A DNA stretch of 64,000 nucleotides from Mycobacterium sp. GA-1285 (GTDB lineage: Bacteria; Actinomycetota; Actinomycetes; Mycobacteriales; Mycobacteriaceae): the NCBI RefSeq assembly GCF_001499905.1, contig NZ_LQIS01000013.1, positions 46,442 through 110,441 on the forward strand, in the 5' to 3' direction. Shown in pieces: positions 8,755-17,492 of the stretch. Under the pieces are notes generated by a model. It did no database searches. It saw nothing but the letters and a program-made list of their open reading frames with translations, and was not told where the DNA came from. Within the stretch, counting starts at the first letter, position 1, and every line of letters starts with the position of its first letter. Made by a program: the position numbers and the translations under genes.

Positions 8755-9468
8755 TCAGTTGTTGACCCGCGAGGTCAATAGCGAGGACAGCGGCCGGAAC
8801 GGCTGCAACCATGCCCCCTGCTCGGGCAGCGAATCGAGGCCGATTCGCGGTAGCGGTTCCCGGAAAACACCAGGGATGTCCTCCAGGTCGACGAACTCCA
8901 AGGTATCCGACGCTAGCGCCCAGCTCGCATGTTCGCGAAATCCGAGCACCTGCACCGGGATGCCGTCTCGGGCGATTTCTTCCAGCGGGTGTTTGAAGGC
9001 CTGCCCGTCGGCCGAGGCCACCAGGAGGCCGGCCAAACCCTCGCCGCGGCGCAGCGCGATGTGGTCGAGCATGTCGCTGTCGACGTCGCTGTCCTCGCCG
9101 ATCTTCGGCTTGGCGAAGACCGCGAACCCCACGTTACGCAGCGCCTCCACCCATGGCCGGACGACGTCGGCGCTGCCGGGTGCGATGTTGGTGAACACGG
9201 TGGCCTCCGGCTCCAGCGAGGCGGGACGGGCCGTGCCCTCTAGTTGGGCAGACAGTTCGGCGGTACGCGCCAGCAGCCAGCGGCCCAGCGCGTCGAACCG
9301 CGGTCGGTGCGCGGCTGTCGGCCTGCCGCCGAGGATGGAGCCGAGCCCCATGTCGAGGTTCGGCGCGTCCCAGACCAGCAGCACGCGGGCCGTGGCATCG
9401 GCCGGCGACGGCGGCGCCTCGGGGGGTGCCACCTCTTCTATATGCCCGAGGTCCTCCGTGAGGCTCAT
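8755..9468 (-). CDS. NYN-domain (PIN-like) protein, Rv0207c type
   Basis: A 237-residue cytoplasmic protein. The central part has the NYN/PIN-like fold signature: an early acidic strand LVWDAPNLDM, then ENIA-like FTNIAPGS, a mid acidic cluster (SDVDSDMLDHIAL) and a late strand LLVASADGQAFKHPLEEI. These are the metal-binding acidic residues expected of a LabA/DUF88-type ribonuclease. The ATG at 9468 overlaps the trmB stop by one base (TGATG), so translation is coupled. It sits between trmB and mmpL3 as in M. tuberculosis. An RNA-processing role is inferred from the fold only. Confidence 0.8.
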   Translation of the reverse strand: MSLTEDLGHIEEVAPPEAPPSPADATARVLLVWDAPNLDMGLGSILGGRPTAAHRPRFDALGRWLLARTAELSAQLEGTARPASLEPEATVFTNIAPGSADVVRPWVEALRNVGFAVFAKPKIGEDSDVDSDMLDHIALRRGEGLAGLLVASADGQAFKHPLEEIARDGIPVQVLGFREHASWALASDTLEFVDLEDIPGVFREPLPRIGLDSLPEQGAWLQPFRPLSSLLTSRVNN

Positions 9469-10250
9469 CACGCTCTCTCCCACACCAGTTCGGCGACGGC
9501 GCTGCCGGCGTTTCGCGCCTTGCCTTCGTATTTGGTGACCGGTCGTTCGACGGAGATTGCAAGCGCGTCGGACGGGTTCACCCGGCGCAACCGCGGCTCC
9601 GCGTCGCCGACCTCGGCGATCTGCTCGGCGTAACCGGCGTGGTCCGTCGCCGCATGGAAGACCCCGCCGGGGCGCAGCCGCTCGGCGATCAACCCGACGG
9701 TGGCCGGCTGCAGCAGGCGGCGCTTGTGGTGGCGGGCCTTGGGCCATGGGTCGGGGAAGAACACCCGCACGCCGGTCAGTGAGCCGGGTCGGAACATGTG
9801 CTGCAGCACGTCGACCCCGTCGCCGCGGACCAGCCGGATGTTGGGGACGCCCTCGCGCTCGATCCCGGAGAGCAGTTGGGCCAGCCCCCGGCGGTACACC
9901 TCGACCGCGACGACGTCGATTCCAGGTTCCGCCTTGGCCATCGCCAGCGTCGAGGTCCCGGCTCCGCAGCCGATCTCCACCACCACGGGCGCAGACCGCC
10001 CGAACCACGCCTCGGTGTCCACCAGCGGAGCGGGGACGTCGCCGTCGCGTGCCTGCATGCCGATCTCGGGCCACAGCCGGTTCCACGTCGCCTGCTGCGC
10101 GGCGGACAGCGTGGTACGCCGCGTGCGGAAGCTGGTGACGCGGGGATAGCGGTGCTGCTGGCCGGCCGGTCGGCGGAGGGCCTCGGGTCCCGAAGTCGAC
10201 CCCTCGGCGACGTCGGGCCCGGGCAGATGCATCCGTCCATGGTCGCTCAT
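9468..10250 (-). CDS. trmB: tRNA (guanine-N7-)-methyltransferase TrmB
   Basis: A 260-residue SAM-dependent methyltransferase that forms m7G46 in tRNA. Motif I is VVVEIGCGAGTSTLAMA. The TrmB signature VRVFFPDPWPKARHHKRR, with its catalytic Asp, follows in the second half, then the late block PATKYEGKA. The ATG at 10250 is chosen because the resulting start MSDHGRMHLPG resembles the N-terminus of Rv0208c; an in-frame start 42 bases upstream would add 14 residues. It is the first gene of a minus-strand run with the NYN protein and mmpL3, and is divergent from the dynamin-like pair. Confidence 0.92.
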   Translation of the reverse strand: MSDHGRMHLPGPDVAEGSTSGPEALRRPAGQQHRYPRVTSFRTRRTTLSAAQQATWNRLWPEIGMQARDGDVPAPLVDTEAWFGRSAPVVVEIGCGAGTSTLAMAKAEPGIDVVAVEVYRRGLAQLLSGIEREGVPNIRLVRGDGVDVLQHMFRPGSLTGVRVFFPDPWPKARHHKRRLLQPATVGLIAERLRPGGVFHAATDHAGYAEQIAEVGDAEPRLRRVNPSDALAISVERPVTKYEGKARNAGSAVAELVWERA

Positions 10251-10387
10251 CGGGAGTGGAGTACCCGCATCGTGGTACAGATTGATACCCAACAGTTGCC
10301 TTCGGCTGGTATCGGCGGCTATCCCCAGGTGCAGGCTCGGCCGCTCCCCAACACGCTGCGACGTGTCACGATCGTCGAAGGCGGTCG

Positions 10388-11392
10388 GTGAGGACCGCCG
10401 GTCTCCGAGGGGAAGGTCACCAGATTTTCGTCGACGCGCTGCTACAGATCTGCGAAGAACGCCGCGACCCGCGGCTGACGGCGATCATCAAGCGCCTGTG
10501 CGCACCGACGCGGGTGGCGGTGCGCGGTCGGCAAGGGGTCGGTCGCGCGACTGTGGCGGCGGCGTTGACGGCCGCTGGGATCGCGGTGTCGACCGACGGT
10601 GTCGCCGACATCGACGTGCTGGTGATCGCCGAAGCCCTCAAACCCGACGATCGAGCCCTTCTCGACCGATCGGGCCGGCCCGCCGTCGTCATCCTGACCA
10701 AGGCCGACCTCACCGGCTTCGGCGGTGCTGGGCCGATGGCGCACGCGTACCACCGGGCCGCACAGTGCCGTGCCTTGACCGGGCTGCCGACCGTGCCGAT
10801 GGTCGCGCTGCTCGCCGACGTGAACCTGACCGGCGAGTTGCTCGACGCGCTGCAGACCCTGCTCACCGAACCTGCCGACCTGTCGTCGACCGACGCGTTC
10901 GTGCAGTCGCCCCATCGGCTGCCGCGGGAAGCGCGCGAGCGGCTGCTCGCCGCGCTGGACCGGTTCGGAATCGCCCACGCGGTGCTCGCGCTCGACCGGG
11001 GCGCGAGTGTTGATTCGCTGCCCCACCACCTGCGCCGGCTCAGCCAGCTCGACCGGGTCGCCGAACACGTCCACGCTGCGGGTGCACCGTTGCGGTACCG
11101 CAGGCTCCGCACCGCGGTGAGCCAATTACGCGCGCTGACAACACAATCCGACCATGCACGGCTGGCCGACCTCTTGGTGAGCGACGCCTCCGTCCTCGCG
11201 GCGATGACGGCGGCGGTGGACGTCGTCGAGGCCGCGGGCGCGCGCGTCGACCGGGGCGACGACCCGGCCGCGCACCTGCGCCGCGCCGTGCAGTGGCAGC
11301 GGTACGGCAACGGCCCGGTCAACGCGCTGCACCGCGCCTGTGCGGCCGACATCAGCCGCGGTTCGCTTCGCCTGCTCGGGCGGTCACGGTGA
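10388..11392 (+). CDS. Dynamin-like GTPase-related protein, first of pair (Rv0209 type)
   Basis: A 334-residue protein of no assigned function. Near residues 45-52 it has a P-loop-like element, GRQGVGRAT, in which the expected Lys is Arg. A strand-plus-acid (DIDVLVIAEAL) resembles the switch II region, and VVILTKADL is a good G4 guanine-recognition motif (T/N-K-x-D). The C-terminal half is helical and Arg/Leu-rich. The GTG start at 10388 directly precedes conserved sequence. Its stop overlaps the GTG of the next gene (GTGA), so the pair is translationally coupled. Paired dynamin-like genes in mycobacteria include iniA/iniC, and these two look related in design. GTPase ancestry is inferred from motifs. 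Confidence 0.65.
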   Translation: MRTAGLRGEGHQIFVDALLQICEERRDPRLTAIIKRLCAPTRVAVRGRQGVGRATVAAALTAAGIAVSTDGVADIDVLVIAEALKPDDRALLDRSGRPAVVILTKADLTGFGGAGPMAHAYHRAAQCRALTGLPTVPMVALLADVNLTGELLDALQTLLTEPADLSSTDAFVQSPHRLPREARERLLAALDRFGIAHAVLALDRGASVDSLPHHLRRLSQLDRVAEHVHAAGAPLRYRRLRTAVSQLRALTTQSDHARLADLLVSDASVLAAMTAAVDVVEAAGARVDRGDDPAAHLRRAVQWQRYGNGPVNALHRACAADISRGSLRLLGRSR

Positions 11393-12870
11393 CTGCGGAA
11401 GTGACGAGTACCGATCCAGTCGCCGCGGCCGATGCGGTCGTCGCGGCCGTCGAACCCGGACTCGCCCCGCCTGCGGTGCGCGCCCGCGACGTCGTACTGG
11501 TGACCGGTCCCTGGCTGGCGGGCACCACCAGCGTGGTCGCGGCGCTTCGGGAACGGATGCCCGAGCGCACCTTCGTCGAGGCGGAGGATCTCGGCCCAGC
11601 CGAGGCGCCCGCCGCTGTGGGGTTCGTGGTGTCGGCGGTGTCGCCGCTGACCGAATCCGACTGCGCGCTGGCCGATTCCGTCTCGCGTCATACCGACCTG
11701 GTGGTGGGTGTGGTGTCGAAGATCGACACCCACCGCAACTGGCGTGAGGTGCTGGCCGCCGATCGGGCGGTGTTGGCTGATCGGTCACCGCGCTACGCCT
11801 CCGTACCGTGGGTGGGCGCGGCCGCCGCACCGGATCTGGGTGAGTCGCACATCGACGAACTGGTGAGCCTGCTGTGCCGGCGGCTGGCCGATCCCGAACT
11901 GGAGCGACGAAACCGCTTGCGGGCGTGGGAAGGCCGGCTCGAGTCGGTGACATGCCAGTACCGCGCCGACGGCGACGGTGCCCATCGACGTGCTCGCGTC
12001 GCGGCGCTGCACAAGAATCGTGACGACATCGTGCGAACTCGCCGGGTGACGAAGTCCGAACGCAACATCGCCCTGCGCAGCCAGATTCAGCAAGCCCGTG
12101 TCCAGTTGGGGTATCTCGCGCGTAATCGCTGCACTTCGGTGCGGGCCGAACTCACCGAGGACGCGTCCGCACTGGGCCGCAGGGCACTCGGTGACTTCGA
12201 GTCGCGGGTGCGCGAACGTGCCGCCGAGGTGGTCGATGAGGTCGAGGACGGTGTCACCGCGCATCTGGGCGACGTGGCGGCACAGCTCGGGATGACCGCT
12301 CCGCCGGTGTGTGACGCGCCGGCGGTCCCCGAGATCGCCCCGCCGCGGCTGAAGTCGCGGCGGTTGGAGACTCAGCTGACGACGATCCTCGGCGCCGGTT
12401 TCGGTCTGGGGGTGGCGTTGGCGGTGACGCGCTTGTTCACCGGGCTGGCCCCCGGTCTGACCGTCGCCGGTCTGGTCGCCGGTGGTCTCGTCGGGCTGGT
12501 GTTGACGGTGTGGGTGGTCGGTGTCCGGCGGGTGCTGCAGGACCGGGCCGTGCTGGATCGCTGGCTCACCGACGTCACCGGCACCGTCAAGTCCGCACTC
12601 GACGAACGTGTCGCGACGCGGGTGCTGGCCGCCGAGAACGCGCTGTCATTGGAGTTGGCCGCCCGGGACGAACGCGAGGCATCCACCGCGGCGGAGCGGA
12701 TCGCCTCGATCGACGCCGAACTTCGTGAGCACGCGCTCGAGAGGGCGCGGGCCGCCGCCGAGCGCGACCGCCGGCTGCCGTCGCTGCAGCGGGCGCTCGA
12801 CGCCGTCCGCGCCGATCTGTCCGGCCGGCGCGCACGACGTGATGACACTCGGTCGGTAAAACCCCTGTGA
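11389..12870 (+). CDS. Dynamin-like membrane protein, second of pair (Rv0210 type)
   Basis: A 493-residue protein. Its N-terminal GTPase-like region has VTGPWLAGTTSVV, a P-loop pattern with Thr in place of the catalytic Lys, and VVSKIDTH as a G4-like motif. A helical middle follows, then two close hydrophobic segments (about residues 325-345 and 352-375) that look like a membrane paddle or hairpin. A long charged, coiled-coil-prone C-terminus (about 385-493) completes it. This order matches bacterial dynamin-like proteins. The GTG at 11389 overlaps the upstream stop. Membrane remodelling or envelope maintenance is plausible but unproven, and the altered P-loop raises doubt about hydrolysis. 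Confidence 0.65.
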   Translation: MTAEVTSTDPVAAADAVVAAVEPGLAPPAVRARDVVLVTGPWLAGTTSVVAALRERMPERTFVEAEDLGPAEAPAAVGFVVSAVSPLTESDCALADSVSRHTDLVVGVVSKIDTHRNWREVLAADRAVLADRSPRYASVPWVGAAAAPDLGESHIDELVSLLCRRLADPELERRNRLRAWEGRLESVTCQYRADGDGAHRRARVAALHKNRDDIVRTRRVTKSERNIALRSQIQQARVQLGYLARNRCTSVRAELTEDASALGRRALGDFESRVRERAAEVVDEVEDGVTAHLGDVAAQLGMTAPPVCDAPAVPEIAPPRLKSRRLETQLTTILGAGFGLGVALAVTRLFTGLAPGLTVAGLVAGGLVGLVLTVWVVGVRRVLQDRAVLDRWLTDVTGTVKSALDERVATRVLAAENALSLELAARDEREASTAAERIASIDAELREHALERARAAAERDRRLPSLQRALDAVRADLSGRRARRDDTRSVKPL

Positions 12871-12941
12871 AACAGCCATCTGAATCGTTCCTGTGAGTGA
12901 TCGGACACACTCCCGATTCACCGTGCACTTCTAACCCGCGA

Positions 12942-12947
12942 TAACCT
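12942..12947 (+). promoter_or_regulatory. Candidate -10 element upstream of pckG
   Basis: TAACCT fits TANNNT, with a weak TTCACC 18 bases upstream. A second AT-rich candidate, TATAGG, lies at 12951-12956. The 168-base region also carries GAGTG...CACTC arms (about 12895-12912) with an 8-base spacer. The true promoter cannot be fixed from sequence alone. Confidence 0.3.
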
Positions 12948-13038
12948 CGGTATAGGGAGACCGCAGCGCCGCCTATCCCTGTCTGGGTGGCGCACACGGA
13001 GCCTTGGGGCCTGGCAGCAACAGACACAGGAGATTTTC

Positions 13039-14868
13039 ATGACCGCAGCGACCATCCCGGGTTTGGACACCGCACCGACGAAACACGAGGGTCTGCTCGC
13101 GTGGGTGCAAGAGGTCGCCGAGCTGACACAGCCCGACCGCGTGGTGTTCGCCGACGGCTCTGACGAGGAGAACGCCCGCCTGTGCGAGCAGCTCGTGGCG
13201 GCAGGCACCTTCAAGCGACTCAACGACGAGAGGAAGCCGAACTCGTACCTCGCGCTGTCGGATCCCTCCGATGTGGCCCGCGTCGAGTCACGGACCTTCA
13301 TCTGCACCGAGAAGGAGATCGACGCCGGCCCGACCAACAACTGGATGGATCCGGCCGAGATGCGCGGCATCATGACAGACCTCTACCGCGGCTGTATGCG
13401 TGGCCGCACCATGTACGTGGTGCCGTTCTGCATGGGCCCCCTGGGCGCCGAGGACCCGAAGTTGGGCGTCGAGATCACCGACTCCGAATACGTCGTCGTG
13501 TCGATGCGGACGATGACCCGGATGGGCAAGGCCGCGCTCGACAAGATGGGCACCGACGGCTTCTTCGTCAAGGCGCTGCATTCGATCGGCGCACCGCTGG
13601 AGCCGGGGCAGAAGGACGTGCCCTGGCCGTGCAACGACACCAAGTACATCACCCACTTCCCCGAGACCCGCGAGATCTGGAGCTTCGGCTCGGGCTACGG
13701 CGGCAACGCACTGCTGGGCAAGAAGTGCTACTCGCTGCGCATCGCCTCGGCGATGGCGCACGACGAGGGCTGGCTCGCCGAGCACATGCTGATCCTCAAG
13801 CTCATCTCGCCGGAGAACAAGGCCTACTTCATCGCGGCGGCGTTCCCGTCGGCCTGCGGTAAGACCAACCTCGCGATGCTGCAGCCCACGATCCCCGGCT
13901 GGCGCGCCGAGACGGTCGGCGACGACATCGCGTGGATGCGGTTCGGCAAGGACGGCAGGCTGTACGCCGTCAACCCGGAGTTCGGGTTCTTCGGTGTGGC
14001 GCCGGGCACCAACTGGTCCTCGAACCCGAACGCGATGAAGACCATCGAGGCCGGCAACACGGTGTTCACCAACGTCGCGTTGACCGACGACAACGACGTG
14101 TGGTGGGAGGGCCTCGAGGGCGATCCGCAGCACCTGATCGACTGGAAGGGCCGCGACTGGACGCCGGACTCCGAGGAGAAGGCCGCGCACCCGAACTCGC
14201 GCTACTGCACCCCGATGTCGCAGTGCCCGACGCTGGCGCCCGAGTGGGACGACCCGCAGGGTGTGCCGATCTCGGCGATCCTGTTCGGCGCGCGTCGCAA
14301 GACGACGGTGCCGCTGGTCACCCAGGCCCGCGACTGGCAGCACGGTGTGTTCATCGGCGCCACCATGGGCTCCGAGCAGACCGCCGCCGCCGAGGGCAAG
14401 GTCGGCACCGTGCGCCGCGATCCGATGGCGATGCTGCCGTTCCTGGGCTACAACGTCGGCGACTACTTCGCGCACTGGATCGACATCGGCAAGCAGTCCG
14501 ACGAGTCGAAGATGCCGAAGATCTTCTTCGTCAACTGGTTCCGTCGCGGCGACGACGGCCGCTTCCTGTGGCCGGGCTTCGGTGAGAACAGCCGCGTGAT
14601 GAAGTGGATCATCGACCGCATCGAGCAGAAGGCCGGTGGCCGCACCACGCCGATCGGCACCGTGCCCACCGCCGAGGACCTCGATCTCGAGGGTCTTGAC
14701 GTCGATCCCGCCGACGTGGACGCTGCGCTGGAGGTCAACGTCGACGAGTGGCGCCGGGAGCTCCCTCAGATCGAGGAGTGGTTCGAGTTCGTCGGCGAGA
14801 AGCTGCCGACCGGCATCAAAGACGAGTTCGACGCGCTGAAGCACCGGTTGGAAGCGGAAGCCGAATAA
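13039..14868 (+). CDS. pckG: Phosphoenolpyruvate carboxykinase (GTP)
   Basis: A 609-residue GTP-dependent PEPCK that converts oxaloacetate and GTP to PEP, GDP and CO2, the entry to gluconeogenesis when growing on fatty acids. The kinase-1a motif with the hyper-reactive Cys is [13 protein letters not shown] (about residues 270-282). Substrate motifs include [11 protein letters not shown] and the kinase-2 region [10 protein letters not shown], with FFGVAPGTN and the guanine-binding NWFRRG further on. Length is normal for the family. An AGGAG site at 13029-13033 supports the ATG. It is monocistronic in appearance, with strong hairpins immediately downstream. M. tuberculosis calls this Rv0211 (pckA). 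Confidence 0.98.
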   Translation: MTAATIPGLDTAPTKHEGLLAWVQEVAELTQPDRVVFADGSDEENARLCEQLVAAGTFKRLNDERKPNSYLALSDPSDVARVESRTFICTEKEIDAGPTNNWMDPAEMRGIMTDLYRGCMRGRTMYVVPFCMGPLGAEDPKLGVEITDSEYVVVSMRTMTRMGKAALDKMGTDGFFVKALHSIGAPLEPGQKDVPWPCNDTKYITHFPETREIWSFGSGYGGNALLGKKCYSLRIASAMAHDEGWLAEHMLILKLISPENKAYFIAAAFPSACGKTNLAMLQPTIPGWRAETVGDDIAWMRFGKDGRLYAVNPEFGFFGVAPGTNWSSNPNAMKTIEAGNTVFTNVALTDDNDVWWEGLEGDPQHLIDWKGRDWTPDSEEKAAHPNSRYCTPMSQCPTLAPEWDDPQGVPISAILFGARRKTTVPLVTQARDWQHGVFIGATMGSEQTAAAEGKVGTVRRDPMAMLPFLGYNVGDYFAHWIDIGKQSDESKMPKIFFVNWFRRGDDGRFLWPGFGENSRVMKWIIDRIEQKAGGRTTPIGTVPTAEDLDLEGLDVDPADVDAALEVNVDEWRRELPQIEEWFEFVGEKLPTGIKDEFDALKHRLEAEAE

Positions 14869-14879
14869 TCCGCGAGCGT

Positions 14880-14900
14880 GCGTGTTTGCGCACAACACGC
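14880..14900. terminator. Hairpin 1 downstream of pckG
   Basis: Arms GCGTGTT and AACACGC pair perfectly around a 7-base loop, 12 bases after the pckG stop. No T-run follows. Confidence 0.45.
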
Positions 14901-14912
14901 CACTGAAATACG

Positions 14913-14956
14913 ACACTTTGAGCACGCTCACCGCAGGGTGAGCGTGCTCAAAGTGT
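14913..14956. terminator. Perfect 20-bp hairpin downstream of pckG
   Basis: Two exactly complementary 20-base arms (14913-14932 and 14937-14956) flank a 4-base loop. The lower part of the stem is AT-rich (CACTTTGAG) and the upper part GC-rich. It is a very stable structure with no T-run, typical of mycobacterial non-canonical terminators. It separates pckG from the fadD4 promoter on the same strand. Confidence 0.65.
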
Positions 14957-15023
14957 TCGTGGCTGCTCAGCGACGCTGCTGCTCTTAGAGCCGGCTGCCT
15001 GGCGAGCACACAAATCGGCGACC

Positions 15024-15063
15024 ACTTGACACCTGTCAAGTCGGCACATCGTAGAGTCGGCCC
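15024..15063 (+). promoter_or_regulatory. fadD4 promoter with 18-bp palindromic operator
   Basis: ACTTGACACCTGTCAAGT (15024-15041) has 8-bp arms and a 2-base centre, and contains a consensus TTGACA -35. TAGAGT (15052-15057) fits the TANNNT -10 and lies 6 bases before the fadD4 ATG, suggesting a leaderless transcript. A repressor at the palindrome would cover the -35. The spacing of 20 between the hexamers is longer than usual. Confidence 0.55.
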
Positions 15064-16605
15064 ATGCAGATCCGCGAACACGCCGAGGCGACGCCCGACA
15101 AACCCGCCGTCATCATGCATCCGTCGGGAACCGTCGTGACCTTCGGTGAACTCGAGGCGCGCGCCAACCGCTTGGCGCACCACTTCCGGCAGGCCGGCTT
15201 GGTCGAGGGCGACACCGTCGCCCTGCTGATGGAGAACAACGAGCACTTCCACACCGTGATGTGGGCGGCGCGACGGAGCGGCCTTTATTACGTGCCGATC
15301 AACACGCATCTGACGGCCGCCGAAGCGGCCTACATCATCGACAACAGCAACGCCAAGGCCATCGTGGGATCAGCGGCGCTGCGCAAGACCCTCGAGGGGC
15401 TTGGCGGCGAGCTCCCCCGCGGGCTGCCCGAACTGCTGCTCATCGCCGACGGAGCGTCGGCGAGCACCTCCAGCGATCTCGACGGCTGGCAGCGCTACCC
15501 CGAATGCGTTGCCGCGCATCCCGATACGCCGATTCCCGATGAGATCGAAGGGGACCTGCTGCAGTACTCGTCGGGCACCACCGGTCGACCCAAGGGGATC
15601 AAGCGCGAACTTCCGCACCTCACACCGGCCGAGGCGCCCGGCCTGATGACCATGATGGTCTCGTTCTGGATGGAGCCGGATTCGGTGTATCTGAGTCCGG
15701 CGCCTCTTTACCACACCGCCCCGTCGGTGTGGTCGATGACGGTTCAGGCCGCCGGCTACACGACCGTGGTGATGGAGAAGTTCGACCCGGAAAGCGCGCT
15801 GGACGCCATCCAGCGCTACGGTGTCACACACGGCCAGTTCGTGCCGGTGATGTTCACCCGAATGCTCAAACTGCCCGAGTCGGTACGCAATTCGTACGAT
15901 GTGTCGAGCCTCAAGCGCGTGATCCATGCCGCGGCACCGTGCCCGGTCGAGATCAAGAAGCAGATGATCGACTGGTGGGGCCCGATCATCGACGAGTATT
16001 ACGCGTCCTCGGAGGCGCACGGCTCGACGTTGATCAGTGCGGAGGACTGGCTGGCGCATCCCGGGTCGGTCGGCAAGCCCATGGTCGGCACGCTGCACAT
16101 CTGCGACGAGGACGGTAACGAGCTGCCGCCCGGTGAGCCGGGTGAGATCTACTTCGAGGGCGGAACCACATTCGAGTACCTCAACGACCCGGAGAAGACC
16201 GCGAAAGCGCGCAACAGGCACGGCTGGACGACCGTCGGCGACATCGGTTATGTCGACGAGGAGGGATTCCTCTACCTCACCGATCGCAGGCATCACATGA
16301 TCATCTCCGGCGGCGTGAACATCTACCCGCAGGAAGCCGAGAACATGTTGGTCACCCACCCGAAGGTGTTGGACGCCGCGGTGTTCGGGATCCCCGACGA
16401 CGAGATGGGCCAGCGGGTCCACGGTGTGGTGCAGACCGTCGACCCAGCCGACGCCACCCCTGAGTTCGCCGCCGAACTGGTCGAGTGGCTCCGGGATCGG
16501 CTGGCGCACTACAAGTGTCCGCGGTCGATCACGTTCGAGGCACAGTTGCCCCGCACCGACACCGGCAAGCTGTACAAGCAGGAGCTGATCAAGAAGTACT
16601 CGTGA
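15064..16605 (+). CDS. fadD4: Fatty-acyl-CoA/AMP ligase FadD4
   Basis: A 513-residue ANL-superfamily enzyme that activates a carboxylic acid through an acyl-AMP to the CoA thioester. The P-loop is LQYSSGTTGRPKGIKR (about 162-177). The A5-type aromatic motif is DEYYASSEAHGS. The hinge region GWTTVGDIGYVDEEGFLYL leads to the C-terminal domain, where DRRHHMIISGGVNIYP and the catalytic Lys region TGKLYKQEL are intact. Size and order are normal. Its stop overlaps the GTG of the enoyl-CoA hydratase gene (GTGA), so both are probably made together. The orthologue is Rv0214. The preferred acid is unknown; the gene context favours fatty acid or steroid side-chain substrates. Confidence 0.88.
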   Translation: MQIREHAEATPDKPAVIMHPSGTVVTFGELEARANRLAHHFRQAGLVEGDTVALLMENNEHFHTVMWAARRSGLYYVPINTHLTAAEAAYIIDNSNAKAIVGSAALRKTLEGLGGELPRGLPELLLIADGASASTSSDLDGWQRYPECVAAHPDTPIPDEIEGDLLQYSSGTTGRPKGIKRELPHLTPAEAPGLMTMMVSFWMEPDSVYLSPAPLYHTAPSVWSMTVQAAGYTTVVMEKFDPESALDAIQRYGVTHGQFVPVMFTRMLKLPESVRNSYDVSSLKRVIHAAAPCPVEIKKQMIDWWGPIIDEYYASSEAHGSTLISAEDWLAHPGSVGKPMVGTLHICDEDGNELPPGEPGEIYFEGGTTFEYLNDPEKTAKARNRHGWTTVGDIGYVDEEGFLYLTDRRHHMIISGGVNIYPQEAENMLVTHPKVLDAAVFGIPDDEMGQRVHGVVQTVDPADATPEFAAELVEWLRDRLAHYKCPRSITFEAQLPRTDTGKLYKQELIKKYS

Positions 16606-17492
16606 CACACGTCGACTTGCCAGCGGGCATCGTCGCGGCGATCGAATCGCCAACTGACGCCGCCACATTCACGCTGTCGGAACACGATTCCGACGACAGC
16701 CGGGTCGTCACCGTGCCCTCGGTGGCCGACGCGCTGTCCGACGTGACCGAGCGGTGCGCCCGGTGGCCGCACGCCGCGGGCATCTGCGACGACGTCCTTC
16801 GCGCCGTCGACCCAGCCGCCCCCGCCTTCGCGGGCGTCATCACCGAGTCGCTGGCGTACTCCACACTTCAGTCGGGGCCGGAGTTCGCCCGCTGGCTCGC
16901 CGAGCGGGGACCGTCCCAACTCCCGGACATCCCCGAACCCGTTGTGGCCGAACGAATCGACGACACCCTCTACGTTCGCTTCAACCGGGTGCAGCGGCAC
17001 AACGCGTTCTCCACCGACGCTCGCGGCGCGCTGCTGGAGGCGCTGGAGGTGGCGAGGCTCGACCCGTCGGTCACCGAGGTCGTGCTGTCCGGCAACGGGC
17101 CGTCATTCTGCAGCGGCGGGGATCTCGCCGAGTTCGGCAGTTTCGTCGACCCAGCGAGCGCCCATTTCGCCCGCACCCGCTACAGCCCCGCGCTGGCGCT
17201 GGCCGAGCTGACCGACCGCCTCGGTGAGCGCTGCCGCGCGCGAGTTCACGGTCAGGTGCTCGGCAGCGGATTGGAGATGGCGGCGTTCTGCGGTCACGTC
17301 GAGTCGAGCGCTGATGCCGTCTTCGGGTTGCCGGAGCTGAGGCTGGGGCTGATCCCGGGCGCCGGCGGAACGGTCAGCATCACCCGCCGTATCGGCCGGT
17401 GGCGCACGGCGTACTTGGTGCTGTCCGGCCGCACCATCGATCCGCCAACCGCCTTGCGGTGGGGCCTTGTCGACGCCGTTACGTCAACCTGA
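16602..17492 (+). CDS. Enoyl-CoA hydratase/isomerase family protein with N-terminal extension
   Basis: A 296-residue protein whose last 190 or so residues are a crotonase fold. The oxyanion-hole segment NGPSFCSGGDLAEFG, the motif GQVLGSGLEMAAFC with one of the two usual acidic positions, and FGLPELRLGLIPGAGG with the other are all present. About 100 residues precede the fold and match no domain I recognise; enoyl-CoA hydratases usually begin directly. The GTG at 16602 overlaps the fadD4 stop by 4 bases. Its 3' end overlaps the convergent GntR gene by 9 bases. Hydration of an enoyl-CoA made from the FadD4 product is the natural role. No equivalent occurs at this place in M. tuberculosis. Confidence 0.8.
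   Translation: MTHVDLPAGIVAAIESPTDAATFTLSEHDSDDSRVVTVPSVADALSDVTERCARWPHAAGICDDVLRAVDPAAPAFAGVITESLAYSTLQSGPEFARWLAERGPSQLPDIPEPVVAERIDDTLYVRFNRVQRHNAFSTDARGALLEALEVARLDPSVTEVVLSGNGPSFCSGGDLAEFGSFVDPASAHFARTRYSPALALAELTDRLGERCRARVHGQVLGSGLEMAAFCGHVESSADAVFGLPELRLGLIPGAGGTVSITRRIGRWRTAYLVLSGRTIDPPTALRWGLVDAVTST

Noticed and set aside
13288..15309. 673-codon minus-strand frame
   Set aside because: Antisense of pckG and the fadD4 start; no family features.
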